A stretch of 64,000 nucleotides of DNA from Halisarca cf. caerulea (taxonomy: Eukaryota > Porifera > Demospongiae > Chondrillida > Halisarcidae). Below, piece after piece: positions 1-15,800 of the stretch. The stretch lies in contig CAUJGJ010000371.1 of the NCBI GenBank assembly GCA_963170055.1, positions 3,228,511 through 3,292,510 of the forward strand, in the 5' to 3' direction. The notes beneath the pieces are model-generated. The model searched no databases, was not told where the DNA came from, and saw only the letters and a list, made by a program, of their open reading frames with translations. The translations under genes were made by a program, and so were the position numbers. Numbering within the stretch: position 1 is the stretch's first letter; each line of letters begins with the position of its first letter.

Positions 1-46
1 GAAGTTAGAAGTCATATTCTAGTCAGGATTCGTCCGTACAACAAAT

Positions 47-1550
<1,504 letters not shown>

Positions 1551-1567
1551 AAATTGTGTGATTTTCT

Positions 1568-1573
1568 AATAAA
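1568..1573 (+). terminator. METTL4 polyadenylation signal AATAAA
   Basis: Canonical AATAAA 18 bp after the METTL4 stop codon, which implies a very short 3' UTR. Confidence 0.6.
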
Positions 1574-1807
1574 ATTAATGTCAGATGTATTGCATTTATA
1601 ATATAGTATTGTCAATTGATTACTGATCAAGGCAAAAACCATAATAATATAGAAGGCTGTATATTATATATTATTATATTATTAATATTAACGTGTCACG
1701 TGCAAAACAGCACTAGGGGACGAAGCCCTTTGCATGAGGCACAGAATAAACAAAATGCAAAACTCCAAAGAATAATTAATCAGTTACCAAATCTGTTTTC
1801 ATGGAGG

Positions 1808-1810
<3 letters not shown>

Positions 1811-1883
<73 letters not shown>
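1811..1883. repeat. (TA)n/(TG)n compound microsatellite
   Basis: Uninterrupted TA repeats from about 1811 to 1844 switch to TG repeats to 1883. Confidence 0.97.
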
Positions 1884-1885
<2 letters not shown>

Positions 1886-2584
1886 ATGCATGCATAATAT
1901 TATGTCCATATATACCAGGAAACTCATATAGCCAATATCCTCAGGCAGAGAACCAGGATCGTGCAGTCTCGAAATGGGCAGAGCCAGGAGTTTGAGAATG
2001 GCAGCATTGTACATAAACAGAAAGTGATTCCAGGGAGAGAAGAGAGCCAACAGCAGCCCCAAAATTGAAAGAACAGGAAGGTTCAAGATCATGCATGATA
2101 GAGTCATGACAGAAAGTGATTCCAGGGTGAGAAATGATAATCAAGGTTTGTACATTGGTGCCAGGAAGCTGTGGGGTACAAGCAGTAATGTTTCTGTTGA
2201 GCTAGTGAGGGAGAAGACACGGAAAATTGCATGCATGGGGAGTGATGAAAGCATTGAAGTGGTGAAAGTTTTTAGGGAGGGAGCTAGGTTGTGCATGATG
2301 GTGATTCTGGCTGTAGGGCAAGGAAGACGTGTTGTTGAATTTGGATGATGTGGAGCTGGATGACTATTGGAAAGTTGAGAATAATATTATAGATCCCGTT
2401 TTTGGATGTAGCTTCAGTCCAAGTGCTCGGCCAATGAGTTGGTCCAACCCAGCATGGGATGAGCAGTGTGGAGAGGAGTATAGACAGGATTGTGACAGAA
2501 GATCGAAACAATATGTATGGGATGCATGCATATGCTTGTAAGATTTCACCACTTCTGAATAATGAACCTATGATGTTATGTAAT

Positions 2585-2685
2585 AGTTATTGTATGACCA
2601 ATTACTGTGCATTGGCGTATTTATTGCTCGAGTCCAGAGGGCGAGTGCAATGAAGAGCCAATGCACAGTTGGTCATACAATAACT
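2585..2685. repeat. Hairpin-forming inverted repeat
   Basis: Arms 2585-2616 and 2657-2685 are complementary (AGTTATTGTATGACCAA on the left). A second short stem, CTCG with CGAG, lies inside the loop. One of several hairpins of this size in the window. Confidence 0.85.
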
Positions 2686-3672
2686 TACTTGTTGTGCATG
2701 GGCGCCTATAACTTGCAATTGTTAGAGCGATCTGCAGGTGTTTTGTGTCACATTGGGAGGTGTTTTGGGGTATAGCTGCGCTATACTTGTGTATGGCAAA
2801 TAAAACGATTACCATTTGGTAATTGTTATCATAACACTGGGCACTTATTTGATACTACACACTTTAAATTTTGACAAAAGGTCACAAAAGTGTGCAATAT
2901 ACACTGCAAATGCACACTTTTTCCCTTTGATGTTGACCACAACCATACAAGATAATCGATATGTTCCAAATTGCATGGTAGTTTTTTTATTGTTGTAACA
3001 GTGGTTGATGTGGGTGTGATCCATGCACAATCGAAATGTTTCGATTAGAAAGTTGTGTTTGAGGGCAATACATTAATAAAGAATAAAATTTAAAATACTA
3101 CCTTTGAACGAAAATCAACATGCTGCCGTGACTCCAAGAACACTGAGGGGCCATTTGCTGTTGCTGTGAGCACAGAACGATTGTTAGCCATGCTTCTTGA
3201 ATCACATCTGCCACGTGTGCCCTATTCCTGGCTATAAGCAAAGAACAATTACTTGCACCGTCATTGGACCATCTTCTCGTTGTTTCTCAGCTAATAATAG
3301 GAGCCAACTAATAAGTTTTGTCAGAATAAAATTTGGCGACTTGGTACGAAATTTGCCAATTGTCAAATTAGAGTCCTCGGACAAATTTCTGGCTATACGG
3401 TAATTATCCAATTGTATCTCAAGAGCATCAAAGGCATGTATTCAGATCCCTCAACCATACATGCATGCATGCGGACCATCTTAATTCCAGAACAAGCATC
3501 TCACATGAAAAACAGTACTGCATGATTGTCATGCCATATGTTACAGTAAAGAATCGTAATAATTATGAAGGAACGAAATTAAACTTGTGAGTTACAGAAT
3601 AGCCATTATAATGGTCTCTTATAGCTATGTAATTACAGTACATACGTATGACAAGTACAGAAGGGTGAACAC

Positions 3673-3847
3673 TTACAATGCATCAATGGAGTGATGACAA
3701 AGTGGGCAATTAGTAAAAGCCATAATCTCCCTTTCGCAAGCCCTATGTCTACATGATGAGCACACCCACACTTGATGATCAACCAAGGGTGTTCCAGAGG
3801 CTATACAAACAGGAAACTTTGCACCACAGCTTCTACAAAATGTTTCC
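3673..3847 (-). CDS. WDR35: WDR35 exon 30 (residues 1128-1185, zinc-binding C-terminus and stop)
   Basis: Encodes [37 protein letters not shown] and [14 protein letters not shown], then TAA. Three CxxC pairs are visible; the last two are those of the known IFT121 tail. Confidence 0.95.
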
Positions 3848-6800
3848 CTACAAGGATGCAAAATGAAATGCATTGTTAAGAAAAACACTTGGATGTACAG
3901 TGAATACGCTAAAACACAACAATTGGTTGCATATACACCTGCAATTCTTGGAGGCACAAGCAAATTCATGCAATTAAGCACAAACACCATTGAGTTGGCA
4001 CTGATATTACTTTCAAACTTTGTAAGAGCTGCAAGCTGCAACTTTGAGTGGGTTAATATGTACTTGTAGACCATTGCTACTTAATGCAGCATATACATTG
4101 AATCCTTCCCAAAAAATTAGATGTCTAAACATTTCTGATGACTGCTTGTGAAAAATAGTCTAATCATTACCATTTTATGAATTATAAATAAGCACTAATT
4201 AACACATGGGAAAATTGTAGCATTCTTGTTCCTAGTTTGTAAGAAACAAATTCAATTGAAAAGGCAATTGAATGGAATAAATAAATGTCCACATGCATCA
4301 GGAAATGCTTAGCTCACTTTGCCAGAAATTGACATGTACTAGTAGTGCCACATTGCATTAGCAGTCACTGTTGAAAAAGCATGGCAGAAAACATCAAGTG
4401 AAGAATGTTCAAGCACCCTGTGGTTTGGTGTTTGTGTGCTGTGCCTTTCTGCATTTTCTCCACTGAAGTACTGTAAATTTGTAGAGATTGTCTCCACCAT
4501 ACTCTGTTTGGAGTAGACTACTGTGATGGTTAAATCACTCCCTATCTGTATCTACCACTGTGTCTGTGTGTGGCTTTTCAACAGGGAGCCTCTATGGCTA
4601 TCAATGACTAGGGCAACTACTTACTACAGTCACATAAAATTTAGCAAAGCATCACTATAAATAAGCACTACTATGTAGTTCCATAATAATTTACAGTAGA
4701 TTCAGATGTCAGAGGACACTACAGTATCTCTAAAAGACGCTGCCATGGTTGTAGTTTTGAAAAGCACCTTCAGCATCAGTACTCATACACTAGTGACATC
4801 ATTTGAAAACAAATTTGAAAATGACACTGCTTTGGGATGGAACTTTCAAACTGCTTGTTTGTATGTTTGTCAATAAGTACTGAAATATTTCGTAGTTTCC
4901 ACTTCAATCAGATGTGGGAATCTGTCCCTCCAACACATATTGGGAGATTGATGGTGGGGCGTTTTGGTGTGGATAGATTGGCATCCACGGAGGCACATGA
5001 TGGCTGATCTAATGACAGTAGAATACGACTCATCTCTGTTCACAGCAAGCAGGTGGACAAGTTTCTTGTAGACAATAGCAGTTGACTTACCCATCCCACC
5101 GGAAGTTGAAAAGACAAGTGGAGGAAAGGATGTATGCTCAACTTCTCTAATACGTTGCCCATATTATCATCTCTTCTCTTGTTCATGTCTTGAGGCAAGT
5201 GTCGGGATGGAGATCACGATATGATTCAGCATTAGGATTGAAAACTCTCACATCCATGAAGACCTTCTCAAACGTGATCCCCAGAATCCACTGGCACTGA
5301 TGTCGGATCTAGCTTCCTCCTGTCTATTTGCAGTCCTGTATTACAACACCTCCCCTGTAAGTGGTTGTATGTGAGGCTCCATGCGTGCATCATGGCATAC
5401 CTTGTCTAGGAAAGATGCAGTGAGATCACGAACCTCATTATGCCTCAGGATGGGAAATCCTCCTTTGAGGCAGTTCAAGGCATGATGAACACTGAATGGC
5501 TTTCTGTACTCACATCTAATTGGCACACCGTCTGGGGCCAGCCATATCTGAGGGCCACAGCATTGTAAAAATGGCACTTATGGAGAACGAAGTCATAAGC
5601 TTTTAAAGGGACAGTGAACAGCTAGGAAGATGCACCTTCCTGGCTGATTATTGCGATCTGACGTTGAAGCTTGGGTGCGAGGTGCTCCACAGTTCTACTC
5701 GAGATTCCTGCAGTTACCGAAAAACACTCGAAATGATTGTACGACAATTAAAAGTTACGGCCAATAATTATATCCAGACAATGAACAAATCATACCAGTT
5801 AGTGTTATTGGATCTGTGTTCACCATCATCTTCATTGTTGCTACTGCTTGATTCTTTGCTGCTGTCCCTAGAACTGGTACAGTAGCAAACCTAGTTGCCC
5901 ATCCTCGTTGTCGAAGCTGCAGCTGTCATCTGAAAGCTTACTATCTCCTCCATTCTAACCCTTCGAATCATTTTCATAGTAGTTTGAAGACATTTTATGC
6001 TCTACTGGAGCATCAAGAGATTTCAGCATCCATTCAACAACAATATATCACCATTTTGCATACACTAGCCAAGACAGTTAGTAGCTTATGACATCATGCA
6101 CAACGCAAAATGGAAATAAACAGAAAGTGTGAGCAAATTTGGAAAAAATGTCTGCTTTTGCAAACTTTAACACATGTTGTACTATAAGGAACCGGAAGTG
6201 GTATGAGCACCCTGTCTAAATACCACAAGAAATGACACCTTCATGCGCCTAGTGTTTTTTATCAAGCAAGTTCAATTTTTCATTATAACGGATATAACCA
6301 AGTGCTGTTCCAGTTACACTTTGAAAGTCAAAGAGTACAGATATCAAGTCACAGAAGGGGTTTATGGTGTTTTTCTCAGAACACATAAGACATAAAGTTA
6401 CTGTTATTGGTTGATTTGATGCACTTTGATATCCTCAATTTCAGAGAAGTTTGTAAGGACTTGTCTTACTCAATAAAGCTGCCTGATGGTTTACAAGATA
6501 CAGTAAAGCAACTCTACTGCAACATTCTTGAAAGAAAGCTTTGTGCTGAGAGTCAGTCGCCTTTGGCTTGGTAATTTAACAATTTGGCCACATGAAAAAC
6601 AGTAGTTTTTCTCCTCGAATCAGTCACAGGGTCTTTTTCTGAACACAAACACTACTCCTCAATGCTTTTGGCACCCCTAAACTGCATTTGGGGCATTCAA
6701 TCCAGTGAAATTGGGTTGCAGCGAAGAGTTCACAACTGGTCGCAAATACTTCGGCTTGAAGGATTGAACATCCCGAAATAGACAGTTTGGGCCATCGTAC

Positions 6801-9800
6801 GCAAGTACCAGAAGTACGGGACGCTTTCTAGATGGCCAGATTCATGAAGACCTTTCAAAATGACGAGTGATATACTGACCATCATTGAGAAAAGAATGCG
6901 TGAAGATGATGAGACAACAGCTACACAGTTGCTTAAACTTTTGAATGAGAAAGGCTATTGAGTTACGCTAACGACTATCATCTGAGTAAGGTTTCACAAA
7001 TTCTTTCTCATTGTATCTGACAGATTTGTTAGGAAGAAAGAAAGACTTTAAACAAGCAACGTTTATCTCTACAACAACGGTATGAAAGATAAAACTGTGG
7101 CTGAAACTCCGCCAAAATGCAGCGAATTTTCTTTAAAATGGCAGCAAAGGCAAAAAATACTAAGTTGAAGGATAAAACCCCTTCGTAAACCTGATACCAT
7201 TGTTGCAGAGACAAACCGTTATAACATATTCGCAAGTAATTTGGGACGAAGGGTGGCAGCCCCACAGGTTTTTTACACGAATTACTTGTTTCCTTCGTAT
7301 CTAATAAGAATCTTCTCCATCTCCAAAGCAAATGCCCAAAAATATTGATACTATAATAATATCGATATCGATATAGTAACTCAATAGCAGAAATACTCAC
7401 ACTAAACCGTGAACCGTTGACACTTTTAGTACTAACAGCTAATTACCCATTAACGGATATCCACTAACTGATATCGGATATCGGAAAACAGGTATCCGAC
7501 AAACACCAAAGCAAGCACTAAAGGCAAAACGGTAAACAATCTTTACATCATGTTTTTTATGACTTGTACTGCATACTGTAAGCCCAGTATAAGGCACAAA
7601 ACATTAGTTCTGTGTATATATAGTATGTACTGTATGTAGGACCTGCTCATTGTACTGTGGCTATATGAACTCTTCACACTACACCGTACCAACAAGAATT
7701 TTGTCCTTAAGACTTGCAGAATGGATGGACAAGTTACATACACTTCTAGGCCCAATAACAACAGACATATTGTCGTTCAGATGACACAGCTAGAAAATCC
7801 ACATAACCACAAGTTTACCAACAATCCATGTGCCTAGCCTGTCACACAACATACAGGAGCAGAAGACCACCAAGTAACTTACCAATCATGTAGCAGTGAT
7901 CCACAAGTAAAACAGTCAACATTCTCTGTCTGACTGTCCTTTACAGGAGGATACCTTACCAATAAAATATGAAACATAGGTAATTATGCCAAGAGTTGTA
8001 CATTGAAACCTCCGAAAAAAAGGACACTTTGGGTACAATATAAATTCAGCTGATTTGTTCTTTGTAGAGAGGTTTTCCTATTTGGGAGATTCAAAACGTA
8101 TGTAGGAATTATACTGGGACTGTAAGCCATGTCCTTTGTAGAGAGGTTTATCATACTGCATCCTTATTCAGGAGAGTCCACTATCGGAGGTTCCACTGTA
8201 GTAGTATTCAATTGGAAATGTACAAAAAATGCAACAAAATCACCAAAGATAGTAACAAGGGTTACATATGTATCAGCAGAAATTACCATACCACCATTTG
8301 TCCACACATGTATATACAGCATAATTGCACAGGGAAATCGTACTGGGCACATGCACATTCTGGAAAATACATAAAACCAGATCATGCATGCAAGTAAAGA
8401 ACACATTCTAACAATGATGCCAGCAAGCATTGATCCACCAAGGAGTACTGAGTAACTAATAATTAACTTCCTATATACAGTACAGGTCAAAAGCAAATTA
8501 AGGATTCCTGAAAAAAAAAAACTTCACAGGTTATGTAGACTGAGAACAATCCACAAAAAGAATTAGTTCAGGCTCTTGTATATACAATGACGCTAATAAG
8601 AAATAGTGCAGTGCCTTGCTTCATTCTTTTATGGCTTTTGTCCACAAACAAAGGTCTAGTAAAAAGTGCATAGAATAAAATGGGAATCTGCGAAAATGAA
8701 ACCTTCAAAAATTACGAAAATCAGTGATTCACGTAAACTTCCTCCCATAATTATGTCTGTGCATACATCACATGCAAAACCACATCCTGTACTCTTCGAT
8801 AAATGCAATGATTGTCAGTGACATTTGTGCAAACTACAATGTACCGTGTGCTCAGAAATTTTCGAGGTACTAAATTTTTGTGGACGCAAAACTTGAGGAT
8901 TTTTACGGTACTAAATTATTCGTGGATGCAGAATTTCAAATTCGCGGATCTTAGATTGGATTTTATATTAGTTCAACAATATGTAATCCTATATAAATTA
9001 TGCACTGAAAAATGGCTGCTCTGTTTGTTAGCGTGGTTGTTAGTCCGTGGAACGGTTATCAATACAAGTGCAAATTGTCGCAGTTGATCTTCTCCAGCTG
9101 CCTTCCAGATTTTAGTCAGATATGGAGCGTCTGATGGGGGTAAAGAATGACTTGATCGACATTACGGACGAGAAAACGAACGGTATAATATACGAAACGT
9201 TCGACACTCCTGCTTCTTTGTTCTTTGCTAAGACTCCTGTGCATAGCACTGAACATAAAGGGTCGTGTAGGATTTTCGCAGATTTAATTTTCACAGATGC
9301 TGTGCAGTACCGCGAAAACCGTGAAAGTTTAGTACCGCGAAAGTTTCCGAGCGTACGGTATGTGTTCCTTCAGCAGATAACCTACCTGAAACTGAAAATG
9401 TACTTATGCATCAATGTACTGTGTAATATCTCTAAAATATAGCGCAAAAGGAAGCCAACTTACAAGTACTTGCTGATCATGCACACATTCGCTCATGATT
9501 TTCGAGAGAACACATGAAATCTCTCATAGAGTTTGTGCGTGAATGTGCGAAAACACGTAAGTTACTTTTGACCTGTACTGTACCTGCTAAAGGCTTTTAG
9601 TTAGCGTCATGATTTCTACTAAATGTCCTGTACTCGTGATAAATGATAATTGCTTGTTGTGTTTCATGGGTGTTACTGAAGGTAGACTCATGTATGTCCT
9701 GTGCATGCATATACAGTTCGCACACATCACCTCTTCTCTCAGAGGTGAAACACACGAGCAACTTAACAAAAAGTACACATTTGGTACAAACATAGAAACA

Positions 9801-12800
9801 TACTCAGTAAAAATTTCCATTGCCAAATCCTGAAAAAGTTGCCTCTCTCGGGAGGAGATTTCATCCATGGCTTCAAGCCTAATAAAAGCTTTTGAACACC
9901 AATCAAGATTGTGACAGGCAGAACTGGAAAGAGCAATTATTGAATATATGTCCTTGATAGGAATGAAATCCTCATAGTCCCTAAGTATCAAAGCCTGAAA
10001 AAGATACATATACAAAAATTGTACACAGATATTCATACATGTTTATATTTACAAATGGACCACTATTCAGTAATGAAAACTTGTCAAGGATATATAATTA
10101 GAGAAGGAAGAATACTAAATAGGATTCAAAAGGTTGCAAAAATGACCAGTATGACAGACCCTTCAGAGAATGAATATTTCAAAAGGGGGAAATGTGTTGC
10201 ATGAGGATTCCACTATAAACAATCACCATATTTTCTATTATTTTCAGTTATCATTTTCAAAATCTTGTAATTGCAATAGGTATCAATGAACTCAAGCTAG
10301 ATTAAAGCCATCCCATGATTTGATGAAAATCTTGCATTCAGTGAGTGCTATGGGATAAAGTTACAAACCCAATACTTCTCAAAATAAACTTTGTTGGAAA
10401 AAACGTCAGTGGTGTTAGCACGTGCAAAAATCAACTTTCTTAAGGGAGGATTTGCTGCCTATTCTAGTGCCTTTCTAGTGTCTTTTCTAACAATTAAAAC
10501 GTAATGTTTCCATTGGTAATATTTTGAATGAGCTGAAAATATTGGGAAAGAGAAAATGAGGCACTTGAGAAATTGTTTGGGGTTTTATGCAGGTATCCTA
10601 CCATTTTAAATCCTGCATACAAAACAGCCCATGTACTACTACATATCTGAAATAGGTCTAAGTGGCTAGGTAATTCAATAATTATCAATTTATCGTTTGG
10701 TACTAGCCAGTAGAATTTGAAATAAATCCAATGTTTCTGCAGTGAATGTACTGCCTTCATCAGGGATACAGGTCAACAAAAGATACTCAAAATATAATAC
10801 TGGTGGGTGACATACCATAATATATATATGACAAGTATGATAAAAGGAAACAACATGTAGCACAACAAGCAGAACATGTAACAAATGTGACAAAACAGGT
10901 TGATGATGTGGGATAAGAGAAAAAATAGCAATAGACTGATGTACGCTGCATGCAAAGGAAGAAAAATGGCAATCAGAGATGCTACGTACAGTATCTAGTC
11001 AAGCAGTGCCACATACTCATGAGGTAACATGCCCTTGTCTCTATTCAATGTGTCAGGGTGACGTTGGATGTGCCAGCTCTCAATAAGGCAGTGAGGAGTA
11101 ACCCAAGCGTGCCCATCAATTACTTTTACCTTGGTACATATCGTACACAAGTACAGAATACAGGAAGATGTATTTCAACATACAGTTCTCAAACAGGATT
11201 CTACTTGGCCACTGTACCACTGCTGTTGAGCCAACATGTAGAAATGATAAGCTTCAGCTCCCCTCCAAGCACTGTCTATTAGAGCAGTATCAGAAGCTGT
11301 CAATGAATCCACCAAAACCATTTGATGCAGTTGATTGGCAACCTGAATAGACAAAGTAAACACATGTAAAGACTCTAATCACAAGTCCTCAACCGATTCA
11401 CATCAGTATGAAAAATACACAAAAAGGATGACTCTAAAAAAGAAAGCTATATGTAGTGTACTCCACATATATCACATAATACATTCAAATCTAAGCAAAC
11501 AATTACAGTACTGTTCTATGTCTTTACAAGGCTGTCCGTTGCAATCATTCTATTGATCAATGTTCTGTTGCAATTATGATTGAGAATTGAACCCCGTTGA
11601 AGTGTTCGAACATAACGAATATTCGCAATAATAACTTATAAACATGCAATCTCACATCTTCTAGCGTCACAAGTGTCAAAACATCACATATTCCTCCCTC
11701 CTAGATTTTGGTAGGTCAATTGGTCTGGGGGGCTGGACACTCTCTTTAATAGTATCTCCCTTGAATTTTGCTGGGAATCTTCAACTATGGGGTTCCAATA
11801 ATCTGCATTATCTGGGAGGCACCTTCTTACAATTCTTGATCTAACTTGATCAAGATGACGTCTCCATTGTAGATCAGTGTCTTCACAACAAACGACCATT
11901 GACAACAGACCTGTGATTCTTTCTCCAATTGCTGGAACCATTTGCCTTTGGCACTGTAATTGCTGCAATGAAGTATTGCGGTAGCTGAATAAAAATCACA
12001 ATAGCCCATCTGTGATAGATCTTTTACTTGACAAGACCCTGATTTATAGTCTGAACAGCACATCCAGCTAATCCATTAGATGATGTATGGAACAGGGCAA
12101 AAGTAATGTGCTTGATCGCATTGCTGCGGCAGAATTCTTGAAACTCAACACTTAATTGGTTCTGTTGTTAGTGACTATGATGTGAGGAAGACCAAACTGT
12201 GCAAATAATGATCGCAGCTTCTCAATACAGTAGTGATTGAGGTTGTAGATGACATTGGATAAGCCTTAATCCATTTTGAATGGGCATCAATAACAATGAG
12301 AAAACGATGCCCTAAAATGGACTAAGATAGTCTATATGTAGTCTTGACCATGGCTGAGACAGGCAAACCCATGGTTGCAAAGGGGGTAAAATGATCGCAA
12401 GTCCCCCGTAGATACATGGGATTTGCAATCACATTGACAAAGATCACATAATCTGACAAGTTTTTCAATGTCTTGATCCAACTGCGGATACCACAGGAAC
12501 TTGCAAAAGAGAGATTTTATTCTCACAATACCAGGGTGACCTTCATGAAGCATAACCAAAACGGTCTCCTTTAGCTTTGAAGGAATGACAACACAGCTTC
12601 CTCAGAGAAAACATTAGTACTGGATGGACATCTCTGATCTCTTGATCCAAAATGGTTTCAACTGATCATCAGTACAACTGCTAGGCCAGTCAGAATGCAC
12701 AAAATCCAATAACCAAGACAATACAGGATCACATTTTGTTTCCCTTCCAATCATGTGCAGTGGTCACAGGCAAGGATTGAAAATGCTCTATGAGTAACAC

Positions 12801-15800
12801 AGTTTCCAGAAGCATCGGGGTAGGATCTTCAGGAAACGATGGTAAAGGCAACCAATTTAATGCATCTGCATTGCAGTGATCATTTGACAATCGGGAGAAA
12901 ATATTGTGGTCATAACCAGATAAAGTCAAAGCCCACCTCTGAATCCGGGCAGAGCACGGAGTAGGAATAGCGCGAGCTTCACCAAACAAACACAAAAGTG
13001 ACTTGTGGTTTGTGACTAAACTGAACTTACAGTAGGACCAAACAAAACATGGGAAACCTTTTCACACCAAAGATACAGGCAAGTGTTTCTTTGTCAACTC
13101 GAGAATATAATTCTTCTCTGCTGGGGACAGTGTTCTAGAAGCAAATGCTACAGGACACTCAGAACCAACAGATATCTTGTGTGATAGTACAACACAAAGA
13201 CCAGATTGCAGTGCATCACAAGCTAACACTACAATATCCATACTTGCATAAAATGAATGAGCACACTATCTGAAGACAGTAGCTCCTTTGACTTTCCAAA
13301 TGCTGTTTGTTCTGTCTGAGTCCACCTCCACTGCAATTACTTCTGGAGGAGACAATACAAAGGTGCAACTTCCTGGCTCAGATTTGGCAAGAACTTCGAG
13401 TAGTATGACAGTAATTCCAGATATGCCTTTAACTCTGACGCATTTCCAGGTGAGGGGGATGCTCTGATGCTTTCAGCTTCACTAAAACGGGAGGAATACC
13501 CGAGCATCAATCATAAATCTCACGTATCCAATCTTTTTCTGGAAGAAATGGTATTTCTCTTTCTTCAGATGTAGACCGGACTTTTCCAACCGAGACAGGA
13601 CTTCTTCAGACAAGCAAGATGCTCCTCTTGACTTTTGCCAGTGGTTAGAATACCATCAAGGTATACCACTACGCGAGGAATACCCTATAAGAGATTCCCT
13701 CACCCTCTGGAAGATACTAAAAGACATACAATTAAATCGAAACAAACCTTTGTGTATGTTGATTACCACAATTTTCCTTGACTCCTCATCTAAGCAGAAT
13801 CGATATGCTTGAGTCAAGTCTAACTTGGTTATAGCCAATAATAGCAAGCTTACCACCAGCTAATGTTGACAGCAAATCATCTACTTTGGGAATGGGTAGT
13901 GGTTGACTTTGGTGAACTTGTTGACAGTGACTTTAAAATCACCACAGATGCAAACAGAGAGAACTTGTCACTCTTCAGGACAGGCACAATTGGTACAGCC
14001 CAGTCAGCAAAATCTACTGGATGGATGACACCTTGCTGGACCAGGTTGTCAAGTTCCTTCTCAATTAGCGATTTTTATGGACAATGGCCTCGTTTATGGA
14101 ACTGGGATGTTGCATTCTCATGTAGGTAGATTTTTTGCTTCATACCCTTTCAAGACTCCAAGCTCTGAGCTGAATACACACCCTCATATTGAGACAATAA
14201 TTCATCCAACTGCTTCTGGTAATCAGTGATGCTGAAAATCTGCTGCCAGTTCAGCTTCTAGGAACTCGACCAGTCCCGACCCAGAAGACTCTGCCCACCT
14301 CCCTTGACAACCAGTAGAGGTAAGGTGACTTTCTGCTCTTCATATTCGACAGTAACTGAGAGCTCGCCATACACAGTGACTTCATCACCACTACAAGTCT
14401 TCAGTGATGACATCTTAGGTACTGATACAGACTGATGAACAGAATCAACACCTATGCTCTTGACATCCTGACTGGCAGCTTCCGTTGATGTGGCCATATC
14501 CGAAGCTTTCTGGAAATCTAATGTACGTTAGGATAACAATCTTTTCTGGATAGATGAGTCTTCAATCCCACAAACCAAGCAGTCTCACAGCATGTCGTCC
14601 AAAAAGGTCCCAAACTCGCAATTTGCCGACAAGCTACACAAATGGGTAACATACTCGGTGATCGATTCTCCTGGAAGACGCTTCCTGCTGTGGAACTTAA
14701 ATCTCTGCATCATTTGTGAAGACTTGGGGTTAAAGTATCTTTGTAGTGCCTCAGTAAGGGTACCCAGGTCTTTGTCGCCAGGTTTCTTGGATGCTACTAG
14801 ACTCTTCAAAACTTTGTGAGTGGGCACTCCAATCGTCGACAGGAACACAGACAGTCATTGCTTTCCTTCAATCTTGTTTGCTTTGAAGAAATGTTCAAGT
14901 CGCTCCACATACAATAGCCAGTCACATACAATAGCCAGTCTTCTTGATCTTTGTGGTACTCTCCAACATGACCGGATACCACTAACATCCTCGTCACCAA
15001 AAACATGTTATATTTGACATTTTAACGGGGTTCAATTCTCAATCATAATTGCAACAGAACATCAAGAGAGAGAATGATTGTAATGTACAGCCTCTTAAAG
15101 ACATAGAACAGCACCATAAATCATCATGAACAATAATGTTAAAAGCATGTATAAACATGTCAGTCCGAATCTTCTAACGTCACAAGTGTCAAAACATCAC
15201 AGTATTATAAAAAATATTCTTTTGGTTGCATGTCATATTATAAGTAACCAAATTATAATCATTATGGTTACTGATATGAAAAAAATATTATAATTATTAA
15301 TTAATTATTATAATGAAAATATTATTTGCGAAAAGGAGCCACTCACAAAAGTTTTACCCTGCAAAACATTCTCCACTATACAGTATATACATGTACTTGA
15401 ATAATAAGTATCAATGAAGACCATTTACTGTATGCTATCCAGCATCTTCCTACAACATAGCATTTATTGTGTACTATAGTCAAAATAGTCCCCAAAGTGT
15501 ACCAAATGTATGTACCCTTAGAGAGTCTCAATCTAAGGTGCTTTTGGGAGCATGTCCCAAATGACGTAGGCACATGGATACGTGGTTTTACCCTCCCCCC
15601 CCTCCTTTACAGTACAGACCGATAAAAAGGTAATGCTAATAGCGGTTGGCGTTTGTCGTTTCAGCTTCTCGTTTATTCCATTGGTTAAGTAGCATTTACT
15701 TTAGCACCATTAGCGCTTTATGTTTGACAGTTTCCGGTTAGCACTTAGCTGTTTATGGTTCGTGGAATATCGCATGGACATATGTACTATTCTCTTCCCC

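Larger units (their letters stand above)
1574..3672. other. Intergenic region between the convergent 3' ends of METTL4 and WDR35
   Basis: No gene recognised. It holds a TA/TG microsatellite (1811-1883), an inverted-repeat hairpin (2585-2685), and a 19-bp direct repeat containing AGAAAGTGATTCCAGGG near 2020 and 2109. The WDR35 3' UTR must end here, but no clear AATAAA on the - strand lies close to its stop codon. Confidence 0.7.
11510..15201 (-). mobile_element. Degenerate Ty3/gypsy-type LTR retrotransposon
   Basis: About 3.7 kb on the - strand with the order LTR, gag, protease, reverse transcriptase, RNase H, integrase, LTR. Gag-like sequence (14585-15005) includes [18 protein letters not shown]; the protease region has [11 protein letters not shown] (14258-14497); RT has [16 protein letters not shown] (13656-13856); a tether/RNase H region has [16 protein letters not shown] (12729-12995); integrase has an HHCC zinc finger ending CDLCQ (12332-12559) and [13 protein letters not shown]. 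Many stops and frame changes make it inactive, and the RT active-site YxDD reads YLDG. A purine-rich tract lies inside the left LTR and TTTGGTGACGAGGATG follows the right LTR, as in many Mag-like gypsy elements. Confidence 0.9.

Noticed and set aside
1616..1897. Frame ending in [12 protein letters not shown]
   Set aside because: Produced by the TA/TG microsatellite.
8124..8374. Opposed small frames near 8129-8496 as genes
   Set aside because: They overlap a MITE, lack recognisable domains and are open on both strands by chance.
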